The notes beneath the pieces were generated by a model. That model saw only the letters and a program-made list of their open reading frames with translations. It made no database searches and was not told the DNA's origin. From assembly GCF_013778305.1 (NCBI RefSeq), contig NZ_JACEIC010000002.1, positions 1,429,708 to 1,493,707 of the forward strand: a stretch of DNA of 64,000 nucleotides, read 5' to 3'. Shown here in pieces: positions 52,720 to 62,117 of the stretch. The position numbers and the translations under genes were made by a program. The DNA comes from Nocardioides agri (GTDB taxonomy: Bacteria; Actinomycetota; Actinomycetes; Propionibacteriales; Nocardioidaceae). The stretch's first letter is position 1. Every line of letters begins with the position of its first letter.

Positions 52720-55290
52720 CTACTCGGTCGCGATCGCCTGCAGTACGTCGAGGCGGGCCGCGCGCCTGGCCGGGAAGACCGCGGCGAGCACGCCGATGAC
52801 CACCGAGAGCAGCAGGAAGACGACCAGCTGCCCGGTCGGGACGGAGATCACCTCGAGACCCTGGTCGCGCACGGCGTACATCAGCGCGATCCCGAACCCG
52901 ATCCCGAGCCCGACGCCGAGCAGCGCACCCAGCAGCGCGATCACGACCGACTCGAGCCTGATCATCACCCGCAGCTGGCGGCGGCTGAGCCCGATGGCCC
53001 GGAGCAGGCCGACCTCGCGGGTGCGCTCGATGACCGAGAGCGCCAACGTGTTGACGATGCCGAGGACCGCGATCACGAGCGCGAGCCCGAGCAGCGCGAA
53101 GATCATCAGCACGAACTGGTCGATGGGCTCGCGCTGCTCCTGGGCGAACTCGGCCTGGTCCTTGACGGTGACGATCGGCAGGTCGGCCACGACGTCGTCC
53201 AGCTGGAGGCGGATGCCGCGGCGGTCGTCGGTGAAGACGATCAGCGCGTTGTCGCTCTCGGGGAAGCCGGCGGCGGCGTAGTCGTCGAGGCTCAGCAGCA
53301 CCGGGGTCAACACGACCGGGTTGTCCTCGAAGACGCCGCCGACGGCGTACGTGCGCTCCCCCGCCGGCATCTCGACGGTGATCTCGTCGCCGACGCCGAG
53401 GCCCTCGTCCTCGGCCCAGCTCCGCTGCAGCAGCACCCGGTCCGAGCCGAGGCCGCCCGGGTCGCCGTCGGTCACCTCCAGCTGCAGGCTGGGCACGTCG
53501 GCCGGGTCGACCGCCGCCACGGGCAGCCGGTCACCGTCGCGCTCGGCGCCGGCGAACCGCTCGCGCACGACGCGATCGACGCCCTCGATCCTGGCCATCT
53601 GGTTGCCGATCGCGGGCGTGAAGCCGGTGCCGATGACGTTGCTGACGACGTAGTCGCCGACGAAGTTGTCCTCGATCGACTTGTCCACGCTGGCCTTCGC
53701 GGAGTCGCCGACGATCGCCATCGTGCACGCGAGGGCGAGGCCGATCATCAGCGCCGACGCCGTGGCGGCGGTTCGCCGCGGGTTGCGCAGCGCGTTCTGC
53801 CCGGCGAGGTTGCCGACCGACCCGAAGACCCGGGCGTACGTCGCCCGCGTGACCAGCAGGAACGGCCGCGCGATCACCGGGCTCGCCGCAGCGACGCCCA
53901 GCAGGATCGCCAGGATGCCGCCGCCGGTCTGCCAGCCGCCGTGCGGCAGGTCGCTGAACAGCCCGAGGTAGAGCACGCCGAGGCCGGCGAGCACGAGGAG
54001 GATCCCGGCGACGAGCCGTCGCCGCAGCGTCGCCTCGGGCAGCGCCACGTCGTCGCGCAGCGCCTGCACCGGTGCGATCCGCGCGGTCCGGCGGGCTGGC
54101 ATCCAGGCGGCCGCCATCGTGACGACGATGCCGACGGCGTACGACGCGATGAACGTGCGTGGCGCGAAGATCAGCGGCTGGCCGGACAGGTCGAGCCCGA
54201 AGTTCGAGAAGAGCGCTCGGATGCCGAGCGCCAGCAGGACGCCGAAGCCGAGACCGAGGGTCGAGCCGACGACCCCGAGCACGAACGCCTCGAGCTGGAC
54301 CGACCACGTCACCTGACGCCGGGAGGCGCCGAGCGCGCGCAGCAGCGCGAGCTCGCGGCTGCGCTGCGCCACCAGGATCGAGAACGTGTTGACGATGAGG
54401 AACGCCCCCACGACGAGCGAGATGCCCGCGAAGATCAGCAGGAACGTCGTGAGGAACGAGACCGCCTTCATCAGCTGGCTGGCGGACTCGTCCGCCGCGT
54501 CGTCGCCGGTGATCGCCTCGAGGCCGTCGGGCAGCACCTTCTCGACCTCGTCGCGCAGCTCGCCCTGGCTCACGCCGGCCTCGGCGGTGACCCAGATGTC
54601 GTTGAACTCGTCCTTGCCGCCGAGGAAGAGATCCTGCGCCGTGGGGGTGTCGAAGGCGGCGTACGTCGCACCGTTGAGCGAGCCGCCGCTCGGGAATCCC
54701 ACGAAGCCGACCAGGCGCGGCGTCAGCGGCTTCACGTCGACGGGCCCGTCGGACCTCCGCTCCGTCGCCAGCGTCGTCGACGGGATGATCGTGACCTTCT
54801 CACCGAGGTGGTAGCCGGCTCGGGACACGGTGCGACTGTCGAGCACGACCTCGTCGGGCCCCTCGGGCGCCCGGCCGGTGACGATGGCGAGGCCCTCGAG
54901 CCCGTGCCCGGCGGGCGCGTCGCTCCAGCTGCCGCCGATGGCCGGCGGACCGAATCCGCTGACGACCTTGCCGTCCTTGCCGACCACGAAGACGCCGAAC
55001 GAGACGACGTTGCCGTCGGCGCGGGCCGCGCCGGGGACCTCCGCGAGGTCCGCCACGACGCTCGCCGGGATCGTCACCGTCGACGGGGCACCGTCGCCCG
55101 TGCCGGCGTTCTCCGGGCGCACGACGACGTCGCCGACGGTGGACGCGAACAGCGCGGTGAAGCTGCGGTTGAGGGTGTCGGAGAAGATCAGCGAGCCGGC
55201 CACGAACGCGACGCCGAGCACGATCGCGAAGGTGCTCAGCAGCAGCCGGACCTTGCGACCGAGCAGGCTCTTGAGCGCGGCCCTGATCAT
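52720..55290 (-). CDS. ABC transporter permease with two FtsX domains (MacB-like)
   Basis: The 856-residue membrane protein has an N-terminal helix (LLLSTFAIVLGVAFVAGSLIFSDTLN), a periplasmic domain, three helices, a second periplasmic domain, and a final three-helix FtsX unit. AQRSRELALLRALGASRRQV and IERTREVGLLRAIGLSRRQLR are the two matching FtsX coupling motifs. It ends ARLDVLQAIATE. Such exporters move lipids, antibiotics or proteins across the membrane; the cargo is unknown. ATG 55290 overlaps the ATPase stop (ATGA). Confidence 0.9.
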   Translation of the reverse strand: MIRAALKSLLGRKVRLLLSTFAIVLGVAFVAGSLIFSDTLNRSFTALFASTVGDVVVRPENAGTGDGAPSTVTIPASVVADLAEVPGAARADGNVVSFGVFVVGKDGKVVSGFGPPAIGGSWSDAPAGHGLEGLAIVTGRAPEGPDEVVLDSRTVSRAGYHLGEKVTIIPSTTLATERRSDGPVDVKPLTPRLVGFVGFPSGGSLNGATYAAFDTPTAQDLFLGGKDEFNDIWVTAEAGVSQGELRDEVEKVLPDGLEAITGDDAADESASQLMKAVSFLTTFLLIFAGISLVVGAFLIVNTFSILVAQRSRELALLRALGASRRQVTWSVQLEAFVLGVVGSTLGLGFGVLLALGIRALFSNFGLDLSGQPLIFAPRTFIASYAVGIVVTMAAAWMPARRTARIAPVQALRDDVALPEATLRRRLVAGILLVLAGLGVLYLGLFSDLPHGGWQTGGGILAILLGVAAASPVIARPFLLVTRATYARVFGSVGNLAGQNALRNPRRTAATASALMIGLALACTMAIVGDSAKASVDKSIEDNFVGDYVVSNVIGTGFTPAIGNQMARIEGVDRVVRERFAGAERDGDRLPVAAVDPADVPSLQLEVTDGDPGGLGSDRVLLQRSWAEDEGLGVGDEITVEMPAGERTYAVGGVFEDNPVVLTPVLLSLDDYAAAGFPESDNALIVFTDDRRGIRLQLDDVVADLPIVTVKDQAEFAQEQREPIDQFVLMIFALLGLALVIAVLGIVNTLALSVIERTREVGLLRAIGLSRRQLRVMIRLESVVIALLGALLGVGLGIGFGIALMYAVRDQGLEVISVPTGQLVVFLLLSVVIGVLAAVFPARRAARLDVLQAIATE

Positions 55291-56045
55291 GACGCGGTCT
55301 GCTCGGCCATCCGGTTCATGACGTCGAGCACGCGCTCGCGCGTCGGCTCCCGCAGCTCGTCGACGACGCGACCGTCGGCGAGGAACACCACGCGGTCCGT
55401 GTACGACGCGGCGACGGGGTCGTGGGTGACCATCACGACGGTCTGGCCGTGGTCGTCGACGCTGCGGCGCAGCAGCTCGAGCACCTCGGCGCCGGACCGG
55501 GAGTCGAGGTTGCCGGTCGGCTCGTCGGCGAAGACGATGCGCGGGCGGCTCGCCAGCGCGCGGGCGACCGCAACCCGCTGCTGCTGACCGCCGGACAGCT
55601 CGCTGGGCTTGTGCGAGAGGCGGTCCCGGAGCCCGACGGTGTCGATCACGGAGTCGTACCACCCGCCGTCCGGCCGACGGCCCGCGATCGACATCGGGAG
55701 CTTGATGTTCTCCTCGGCCGTCAGCGTCGGCACCAGGTTGAACGACTGGAAGACGAAGCCGATCTGGTCGCGCCGCAGCGTCGTCAGCGCCTTGTCCTTG
55801 AGCCGGGTCAGGTCCTGGTCGCCGATGAAGACCGAGCCGGAGTCGGCCCGGTCGAGCGCGGCGCAGCAGTGCATCAGGGTCGACTTGCCGGAGCCGCTCG
55901 GACCCATGACCGCGGTGAACTCGCCCGCCAGCAGGTCGAGCGACACGTCGTCGAGCGCCCGGACCAGCGCCTGCCCGGTGCCGTAGGTCTTGGTCAGGTT
56001 GCGGACGCGCGCGGCCGCGGGCGAGGTGGAGGGGGCCTCGGTCAT
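55287..56045 (-). CDS. ABC transporter ATPase (MacB/LolD-type)
   Basis: The 252-residue ATPase has Walker A GPSGSGKST, Q-loop FVFQSFNLVPTLTAEENI, signature LSGGQQQRVAVARAL, Walker B RIVFADEPTGNLD and H-loop MVTHDPVAAS. It belongs to the LolD/MacB branch and pairs with the downstream FtsX-type permease through an ATGA overlap. The start ATG 56045 faces alkB; 103 nt separate the two start codons and include an SOS box nearer alkB. Confidence 0.93.
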   Translation of the reverse strand: MTEAPSTSPAAARVRNLTKTYGTGQALVRALDDVSLDLLAGEFTAVMGPSGSGKSTLMHCCAALDRADSGSVFIGDQDLTRLKDKALTTLRRDQIGFVFQSFNLVPTLTAEENIKLPMSIAGRRPDGGWYDSVIDTVGLRDRLSHKPSELSGGQQQRVAVARALASRPRIVFADEPTGNLDSRSGAEVLELLRRSVDDHGQTVVMVTHDPVAASYTDRVVFLADGRVVDELREPTRERVLDVMNRMAEQTAS

Positions 56046-56113
56046 GGGTCAACCCTCTCGTGCCGGCGGTGACGGTGCCACCGGAATCCCCCTGGTCTCA
56101 CCCTGAGGAACGC

Positions 56114-56129
56114 TCGAACATCTGTTCGA
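56114..56129. promoter_or_regulatory. LexA (SOS) box upstream of alkB
   Basis: TCGAACATCTGTTCGA is a perfect match to the Gram-positive/actinobacterial SOS box TCGAAC-N4-GTTCGA, with perfect arms. It starts 23 nt before the -10 TAGGGT (56137-56142) and covers the -35 position of alkB. LexA binding should block alkB until DNA damage. Confidence 0.85.
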
Positions 56130-56148
56130 TATGACGTAGGGTCGGGAC

Positions 56149-56763
56149 ATGGACTTCCAGGGCTCGCTGTTCGAGGCGCCGACGATCGAAGCGCCGCTCT
56201 TCGAGGGTGTCGAGCGGACCCTGCTGAGCCGCGGCGCCTGGATCGACATCGGCCGTGCCTGGCTGCCCGAGGCCGACGACGTCTTCGCGACGCTGGTGCG
56301 CGACGTGCCGTGGCGGGCCGAGCGGCGGCAGATGTACGACCGTGAGGTCGACGTACCCCGGCTGCTGCACACCTACGGCGTGGGCGACCCGCTGCCCCAC
56401 GTCGGCCTGGCCCGGGCCCGGGGCGCGCTGTCGGCGCACTACCGGCCCGAGCTCGGGGAGCCGTTCGTGACCGCCGGGTGCTGCTACTACCGCGACGGCC
56501 GCGACAGCGTCGCGTGGCACGGCGACACGATCGGTCGCGGCAAGACCCAGGACACGATGGTGGCGATCGTCTCGTTGGGCGACCCGCGGCGGCTGGCGCT
56601 GCGGCCGCGGCTCGGCGGCTCGTCGATCTCGGTCGTCATGGGCCACGGCGACCTCCTCGTGATGGGCGGCTCCTGCCAGCGCACCTGGGAGCACGCCGTG
56701 CCGAAGGTCGCGCACGCCGGGCCGCGCGTCTCCGTGCAGTTCCGACCGCTCAACGTCTTCTGA
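56149..56763 (+). CDS. alkB: AlkB-family Fe(II)/2-oxoglutarate DNA repair dioxygenase
   Basis: AlkB reverses alkyl damage on DNA bases by oxidative demethylation. The 204-residue protein has iron ligands His124 and Asp126 (WHGDTIGRG) and His182 (TWEHAVPK), and the 2-oxoglutarate arginines Arg193 and Arg199 (GPRVSVQFRP). A conserved pre-motif is CCYYRDGRDSVAWH. ATG 56149 is 6 nt after a -10 TAGGGT, so the mRNA is probably leaderless. An SOS box overlaps its -35. The LemA gene converges 7 nt from its stop. Confidence 0.9.
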   Translation: MDFQGSLFEAPTIEAPLFEGVERTLLSRGAWIDIGRAWLPEADDVFATLVRDVPWRAERRQMYDREVDVPRLLHTYGVGDPLPHVGLARARGALSAHYRPELGEPFVTAGCCYYRDGRDSVAWHGDTIGRGKTQDTMVAIVSLGDPRRLALRPRLGGSSISVVMGHGDLLVMGGSCQRTWEHAVPKVAHAGPRVSVQFRPLNVF

Positions 56764-56770
56764 GCAGCCG

Positions 56771-57331
56771 TCAGAACTCCACCGCGGGCGCGACCTCCTG
56801 GCCCTCGGGCGCGTCGTAGAACTTGCGGGCGTGCACGTTGGCGATGCCGGTGAGGAACATCCACGGGATGGTCTGCGTGAGCTTGTTGAGGGTGGCGACC
56901 GCGTCGTTGTAGTACTGCCGTGCGAAGGAGATCTGGTTCTCGGTCTCGGCGAGCTGCTGCTGGAGCTCGAGGAAGTTCTGGTTGGCCTTGAGGTCGGGGT
57001 AGGCCTCGGCGACGGCGTTGACCTTGACCAGCGCCTGGCTGAGCGCCTGGTCGGCGGCCGCCTTCGCCTCCGGGTCGTCGCCCTTCGCGGCGGCCACGAC
57101 GCCGGCACGCGCGGCGGTGACCTCCTCGAAGACGCCCTTCTCGTGCGCGGCGTACCCCTTGACGGTCTCGACGAGGTTGGGGATCAGGTCGGCGCGACGG
57201 GTGAGCTGCACGTCGATCCCGCCGAGCGCCTCCTGGGCGCCGATGTCGGTGGTGCGCAGCTTGTTGAAGCCGACGATGACGAAGCCGACGACGGCCACGA
57301 GCACGACGACGACGATGAGGGCGATGAGCAT
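56771..57331 (-). CDS. lemA: LemA-family protein
   Basis: The 186-residue protein has one N-terminal membrane segment (LIALIVVVVLVAVVGFVIVGFNKLR) and a helical bundle. LemA features are IDVQLTRRADLIPNLVETVKGYAAHEKGVFEEVTAAR, AYPDLKANQNFLELQQQLAETENQISFARQYYND, and MFLTGIANVHARKFY. LemA proteins are widespread envelope proteins of poorly known role, often paired with DUF2207 proteins, as here. It follows the DUF2207 gene by 37 nt on the same strand. Confidence 0.93.
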   Translation of the reverse strand: MLIALIVVVVLVAVVGFVIVGFNKLRTTDIGAQEALGGIDVQLTRRADLIPNLVETVKGYAAHEKGVFEEVTAARAGVVAAAKGDDPEAKAAADQALSQALVKVNAVAEAYPDLKANQNFLELQQQLAETENQISFARQYYNDAVATLNKLTQTIPWMFLTGIANVHARKFYDAPEGQEVAPAVEF

Positions 57332-57368
57332 CGGTTCTCCCAGGGTTCGGTGAGGATGAGTGTGGCGG

Positions 57369-59129
57369 TCACCAGGAGCCGCCGCCACCGCCGCCGCCCC
57401 CGCCACCGCCGGAGAAGCCGCCGCCCCCGCCCGAGGAGGACGAGGACTGCTGCGTGGCTTCGTAGGACGAGATGGCGGAGCTGACGGTCGAGCTGAAGTC
57501 GGAGACCATCGACGAGACCGCGGACCCGGCGTACACGCCGGCGTAGGTGTGGCCGAGGTAGGACGGGACCGGCGGCTCGCTGCCGGTCTCGATGCGGTAC
57601 TTCGCCGCCCACTGGTCGGCGCAGCCGAAGGCCACGGCCCACGGGACATAGGCGGTGTAGAGCTCCTCGCGGCCGGAGAAGTCGAAGCGGTCCTGCGCCG
57701 ACGGGGTCGAGAGGATCCGACGGAAGCCGCCGGCCCGCGACCAGACGTCGCGGCCGGCGCGGGTGCGCTTGGTGCCGGCGCCCGACGCCGCGATTCCGAT
57801 GCCGAAGACCGCGAACAGGCCAGGGATCAGGCCCAGGGCGCTGAGGCCGAACGGGTTGAAGATGCCGGCACCGAGGACGGCCACGACGCAGGCGCCGATG
57901 ACGATCGTGCCCCAGCCGCCGAGGCCGCTGCGGGCCATCAGGCCGGCACCGGAGGCCCAGTCCTTGGTGCTCGACTCGAACGCCGCGATCTCGGCCTTCA
58001 TCCGTTTGCCGTCCTCGACGCTGTCGGCGTTGGCGGTGAACGACGTGCCGGGGCCGCTGAGGACGTGCGCGATGCCGGAGGTGACCGGGTCGAGACCGGC
58101 CCAGGCCTCCGGGCCGCCGTTGTCGGTGATCGTCCAGCCCTCGCCGGTGCGGTCGAGCGTGATCGCGCCGCGCTCGGCGGCGTACAGCAGCGTCGCGACG
58201 TACTGCTGCTCGTCGACCTGCTCGGTGACGAGGTAGGCCGCCTGCGCGGGGCCGATGCCCTCCGGCGGCGCGTACATGAGCGGGAACTGCGGGTCCGCCT
58301 CTCGCGACCGCCGGGCCAGCACGACGCCGAACCCCGCGGCGCCGGCCGCGAGCAGCAGGATGACCGCGAGCAGCGGGATGCTGGTGCCGAGGACCTGGTC
58401 GAGCTCCGGCGCCCAGGGCAGCGTCTTGCCGGCCGGCGGGGTCGGCATGTCGAGGCCGACCTGCACGGTGACCGGCGTCTGCGCCGGGAGCGACTCCGCC
58501 CGGACCTGGAGGGTCGTGGTGCCCTCGCCCCGGACGTCGCATCCGTCGGTGGCTCCGGTGCCGACGGCGCACCGGACCTCCTCGGCCGCCGCCGGCAGGT
58601 GCACGGTCAGGCGGGCGTCGTCGATCGTCTGCAGCCAGCCGCCGGGGATCAGGTTCCAGTAGAACTCCGTCTCCGCCTCGACGCTCGTGCCCTCGCGGAG
58701 CACGCCGTCCATCGTGTAGCTGATCTCGTAGACGTGCTGGCCCGGGTCGACGTAGACGTCCGCGTCACCGATCCGGGCCACGGTGTAGCGCCCGCCCTCC
58801 TGCGACTCGACCGCGACCGGCACGTCGTCGCCGTCCATCGTCACCGAGATGTCGCGCGGCACCCAGCGGACGTGGTCGTCGTCCGCATCGGCCTCGTCGA
58901 AGAACCGGAAGATGCCGTGCCGGTCGCCGGAGGGGAAGTCGACGGTGATCGTCTCGACCACGTCCATGTCACCGTCGTCGCCGATGGTGAAGTCGCCGAG
59001 GTAGCTGGTGATCGACGTCGGCTCGTACGGCGTGCCCTCCTCGTCGTCGAAGCCGTAGAGCGTCGCCGGCACCAGGAGCACGAGGACCACGACGGCGAGG
59101 CCGATGATCCGACCTACGAGGCGCTTCAT
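57369..59129 (-). CDS. DUF2207 membrane protein with Gly-rich tail
   Basis: The 586-residue protein has an N-terminal signal-anchor (IIGLAVVVLVLLVPATLYG) and an extracytoplasmic DUF2207 domain (VVETITVDFPSGDRHGIFRFF, VYEISYTMDGVLREG). Membrane helices in the middle are followed by a cytoplasmic-like segment and a Ser/Gly-rich end (SSSSSGGGGGFSGGGGGGG, then further Gly and SW). Low-complexity glycine tails are common in the family. It is co-transcribed with lemA and probably forms an envelope complex. The function is unknown. Confidence 0.88.
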   Translation of the reverse strand: MKRLVGRIIGLAVVVLVLLVPATLYGFDDEEGTPYEPTSITSYLGDFTIGDDGDMDVVETITVDFPSGDRHGIFRFFDEADADDDHVRWVPRDISVTMDGDDVPVAVESQEGGRYTVARIGDADVYVDPGQHVYEISYTMDGVLREGTSVEAETEFYWNLIPGGWLQTIDDARLTVHLPAAAEEVRCAVGTGATDGCDVRGEGTTTLQVRAESLPAQTPVTVQVGLDMPTPPAGKTLPWAPELDQVLGTSIPLLAVILLLAAGAAGFGVVLARRSREADPQFPLMYAPPEGIGPAQAAYLVTEQVDEQQYVATLLYAAERGAITLDRTGEGWTITDNGGPEAWAGLDPVTSGIAHVLSGPGTSFTANADSVEDGKRMKAEIAAFESSTKDWASGAGLMARSGLGGWGTIVIGACVVAVLGAGIFNPFGLSALGLIPGLFAVFGIGIAASGAGTKRTRAGRDVWSRAGGFRRILSTPSAQDRFDFSGREELYTAYVPWAVAFGCADQWAAKYRIETGSEPPVPSYLGHTYAGVYAGSAVSSMVSDFSSTVSSAISSYEATQQSSSSSGGGGGFSGGGGGGGGGGGSW

Positions 59130-59206
59130 GCCCGGAGCCTAGGGCTTGGCGAGGAGCCGCGAATATCGATTGGCCGACGTCGGCGGCCGCTGAAAGACTC
59201 GTCCGG

Positions 59207-60538
59207 ATGTCTGACAGCACGCCGCCGCCGCTCACCCTCCGCTCCTTCTGGCACGACCTGCCGCGCGAGGGCAAGCTGCTGCTGTCGGTGGTCGTGTTCG
59301 AGTTCATCGGCACCGGTCTCGTGCTGCCGTTCAACGTCGTCTACCTGCACGAGGTGCGCGGCTTCGCGCTCAGCGACGCCGGCCTCCTGCTCGCGCTGCC
59401 ACCGCTGGTCGGCTTCCTCGTGGTCGGGCCGGGCGGCACCGCGATCGACCGGTGGGGGGCGCGCCGGATCCTCGTGGGTGCGCTCGTGCTGCAGGTCGCC
59501 GGCAACGTGCTGCTCGCCTTCGCCTCGACCCCGGCCGCGGCGGGCGCCGCGCTGCTGCTGGTCGGCGCGGCGTTCGGGGTGTCGTGGCCCGGCTTCCAGG
59601 CGCTGATCGCCACCGTCATCCCGTCCGAGCTGCGGCAGCGGTACTTCGGCGTCAACTTCACGCTGCTCAACCTCGGCATCGGCATCGGCGGCCTGGCCGC
59701 CGGCATGTTCGTGCGGGTCGACCACCTGCCGACCTTCCAGGCCATTTACCTGGCCGACGCCGTCAGCTTCCTGCCCGCGCTGGTGCTGATGCTCGGTCCG
59801 CTCCGGCACGTCGCCGGCCGCGTCGAGCACCACGAGGCGGCCGGGCCGAAGGTCGGCTACCTCGACGTCGTACGCCGTCCGGCGGTCGCGTCGCTGCTCG
59901 TGCTCAGCTTCGTGGCGTCCTACGTCGGCTACGCCCAGCTCAACGCCGGCATGCCCGCCTACGCGCGGTCGGTGGGTGAGGTCTCGACGCAGGGACTCGG
60001 GCTGGCCTTCGCGGCGAACACGTTGGTGATCGTGGTGCTCCAGCTGGTCGTCCTGCGCCGCATCGAGGGCCGGCGGCGTACCCGGATCATGGTCGTGATG
60101 GCGTCGGTGTGGGCGGTGTCGTGGCTGCTGCTCGGCGCGAGCGGGCTGGTGCCGGGCACCGCCGGCGCGACGATCCTGGTCGCCGCGTGCGCCGCGGTCT
60201 TCGCGTTCGGCGAGACGCTGCTGCAGCCGTCGATGCCGGCGCTGGTCAACGACCTCGCTCCCGACCACCTGCGCGGCCGCTACAACGCGGCCAGCTCGGC
60301 GGCCTTCCAGGCGGCGCAGATCATCGCGCCGCCCATCGCCGGGTTCCTGATCGGCCACCAGCTCGAGAACGTCTACATCGGCAGCCTGGTCGTCGGCTGC
60401 GTCGTGCTCGCGGTGCTCGCCGTCGCCCGGCTCGAGCCGCAGCTGCCGCCGGGCGTCAACGGCGTCCGCGACCCCGAGCTGCTCGGCGACGCGGACGCCG
60501 TGCCCGAGCCCACGCCGAAGACCGGCATCCTCGACTGA
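59207..60538 (+). CDS. MFS transporter
   Basis: The 443-residue protein has twelve predicted membrane segments and MFS motifs: IGTGLVLPFNVVYLHEVRG, GPGGTAIDRWGARRILV (motif A region), FGVNFTLLNLGIGIGGLAAGMFV and LAPDHLRGRYNAASSAAFQ. It belongs to a broad drug/multi-substrate exporter group; no substrate can be named. It is divergent from the DUF2207 gene and converges on coxG 38 nt away. No regulator is adjacent. Confidence 0.87.
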   Translation: MSDSTPPPLTLRSFWHDLPREGKLLLSVVVFEFIGTGLVLPFNVVYLHEVRGFALSDAGLLLALPPLVGFLVVGPGGTAIDRWGARRILVGALVLQVAGNVLLAFASTPAAAGAALLLVGAAFGVSWPGFQALIATVIPSELRQRYFGVNFTLLNLGIGIGGLAAGMFVRVDHLPTFQAIYLADAVSFLPALVLMLGPLRHVAGRVEHHEAAGPKVGYLDVVRRPAVASLLVLSFVASYVGYAQLNAGMPAYARSVGEVSTQGLGLAFAANTLVIVVLQLVVLRRIEGRRRTRIMVVMASVWAVSWLLLGASGLVPGTAGATILVAACAAVFAFGETLLQPSMPALVNDLAPDHLRGRYNAASSAAFQAAQIIAPPIAGFLIGHQLENVYIGSLVVGCVVLAVLAVARLEPQLPPGVNGVRDPELLGDADAVPEPTPKTGILD

Positions 60539-60576
60539 CCCTCCCGTCCGGGGTCGGTCACGGGGCAGTGCCTGGG

Positions 60577-61260
60577 TCAGCTGCGGCGGCGTACCCACCA
60601 GAGGACGAGCGCGACGAGCGCGAGCGCCCCGACCGCCTGCCTCCAGTAGGTCCGCGCCACCACCGGCAGCACCGTGCTGCCCAGGTCGATGGCCTCGTCC
60701 TGCTGCGGTCTCGGTGCGGTGGTTGCAGCGGGCTCCCGGTCGGATACCCACAGACGTTCCGGCTGCTCCGCGGGCTCGGGAACGACAGGTTCGTCTGTGG
60801 GTATCGCGGTGGGCGGCCCGGTGAGGCGCTGCTCCAGGCACGCGACGAACTGGCCGAGGAGCTTGTCGGAGACGTCCTGCATCACGCCGCGGCCGAACTG
60901 GGCGGGCTTGCCGGTGATCGACAGGTCGGTGACCACCTCCACGTCGGTCGCGCCGCCGTCGGCCGAGACCATCTGGAGGGTGACCTTCGCGCCGGCCGTG
61001 CCGTTGCCGCGCTTGTCCTTGCCCTTCGCGTCGACGACGAAGCGGTGCGAATCCTCTTCCTTCTCGACGAACGTGCCCGAGCCGTTGTAGACGAGCGCGA
61101 TCGGGCCGAGCTTGACCTTCACCGACCCCGAGAAGGAGTCACCGTCGACCGAGGTCACGCTGGCGCCCGGGAAGCACTCCGCCACGGACGCGATGTCCTG
61201 GAAGTGCGCCCAGGTCTCGGCGACCCCGGTCGGGACGGTGAACCGGTGGGTGAGCTCCAC
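60577..61260 (-). CDS. coxG: CoxG-like SRPBCC protein with C-terminal membrane anchor
   Basis: The 227-residue protein has an N-terminal CoxG/SRPBCC domain: ELTHRFTVPTGVAETWAHFQDIASVAECFPGA, VKVKLGPIALVYNGSGTFVE, and FGRGVMQDVSDKLLGQFV. A disordered linker of about 50 residues and one C-terminal membrane segment follow (AVGALALVALVLWWVRRR). CoxG is known to act in CO dehydrogenase function at the membrane. GTG 61260 is 2 nt after the coxM stop. It is the last gene of the cox unit seen here. Confidence 0.88.
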   Translation of the reverse strand: MELTHRFTVPTGVAETWAHFQDIASVAECFPGASVTSVDGDSFSGSVKVKLGPIALVYNGSGTFVEKEEDSHRFVVDAKGKDKRGNGTAGAKVTLQMVSADGGATDVEVVTDLSITGKPAQFGRGVMQDVSDKLLGQFVACLEQRLTGPPTAIPTDEPVVPEPAEQPERLWVSDREPAATTAPRPQQDEAIDLGSTVLPVVARTYWRQAVGALALVALVLWWVRRRS

Positions 61261-61262
61261 GC

Positions 61263-62117
61263 CTACGCCCCCGCGGCCGCGAGCACCGCTCGGCGGGTCA
61301 GCACCCGGGAGAGGTGGCGGCGGTAGTCGGCGTCGCCGTTGAGGTCCGAAGGCGGGTTGGTGCCCTCGTCGGCCCGCTCCGCGGCCGCGCGTACGGCGTC
61401 CTCGGTGGCCGGCTGCCCGGCCAGCGCCTCCTCGACCGCCCGCGCCCGCACCGGCGTGGAGCCCATGTTGGCCATCCCGATGCGGGCCTCGGCGATGGTG
61501 CCGCCGTCGACCCGAACCGTGGCGGCGACCGCGACGATCGGCCACTGGTGGACGATCCGCACGAACTTCTCGTGCCGCGCTCCCCAGCCGGTGTGCTTGG
61601 GGATCCGCACCTCGGTGAGGATCTCGTCGTCGCCGATCGCGGTCTCGAAGAGGTCGACGAAGAAGTCGTCGGCACCGACGGTGCGGGTGCCGCCCGCGCC
61701 CTGGATCACGAACTGCGCGCCGAGCGCGACGGCGGGGCCGCCGAGGTCGCCCGCCGGGTCGGCGTGCGCGAGCGCACCGCCGAAGGTGCCGCGGTGCCGG
61801 ATCTGCGCGTCGGCGAGGTGCTCGACCGCCTTGCTGATCAAGGCGGCGTGCTCGGCCACCAGCGGGTCGGAGCCGACCACCGAGTGCGGCGTCATCGCGC
61901 CGATCACGATCGCGTCGCCGTCGTCGCGGATCCCGCGCAGCGAGTCGATCTTCCCGAGGTCGATGAGCACCTCGGGCGCGTTGAGCCGCATCCGGAGCAC
62001 CGGCAGCAGGCTCTGCCCGCCGGCGATGATCTTGGCGTCGTCGCCGTGCTCGGCGAGCGCGGCCAGGGCGTCCTCGACCGAGGTCGGGGCCAGGTAGTCG
62101 AACGCTGCGGGGATCAT
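61263..62117 (-). CDS. coxM: CO-dehydrogenase-like FAD subunit
   Basis: The 284-residue medium subunit of an aerobic molybdenum hydroxylase carries FAD. The motifs AGGQSLLPVLRMRL and TFGGALAHADPAGD match the two FAD-binding signatures of CoxM. The C-terminal region VKLTP-like GMANMGSTPVRARAVE is typical. ATG 62117 overlaps the coxL stop (ATGA). It is complete and is followed by coxG. The small iron-sulfur subunit CoxS is not in the window and is expected beyond the right edge. Confidence 0.9.
   Translation of the reverse strand: MIPAAFDYLAPTSVEDALAALAEHGDDAKIIAGGQSLLPVLRMRLNAPEVLIDLGKIDSLRGIRDDGDAIVIGAMTPHSVVGSDPLVAEHAALISKAVEHLADAQIRHRGTFGGALAHADPAGDLGGPAVALGAQFVIQGAGGTRTVGADDFFVDLFETAIGDDEILTEVRIPKHTGWGARHEKFVRIVHQWPIVAVAATVRVDGGTIAEARIGMANMGSTPVRARAVEEALAGQPATEDAVRAAAERADEGTNPPSDLNGDADYRRHLSRVLTRRAVLAAAGA

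Noticed and set aside
52720-56052. A single 1110-residue fusion of ATPase and FtsX permease
   Set aside because: The ATPase motifs are in another frame (55287-56045); the two genes overlap by ATGA, and the frame upstream of 55290 is a shadow.
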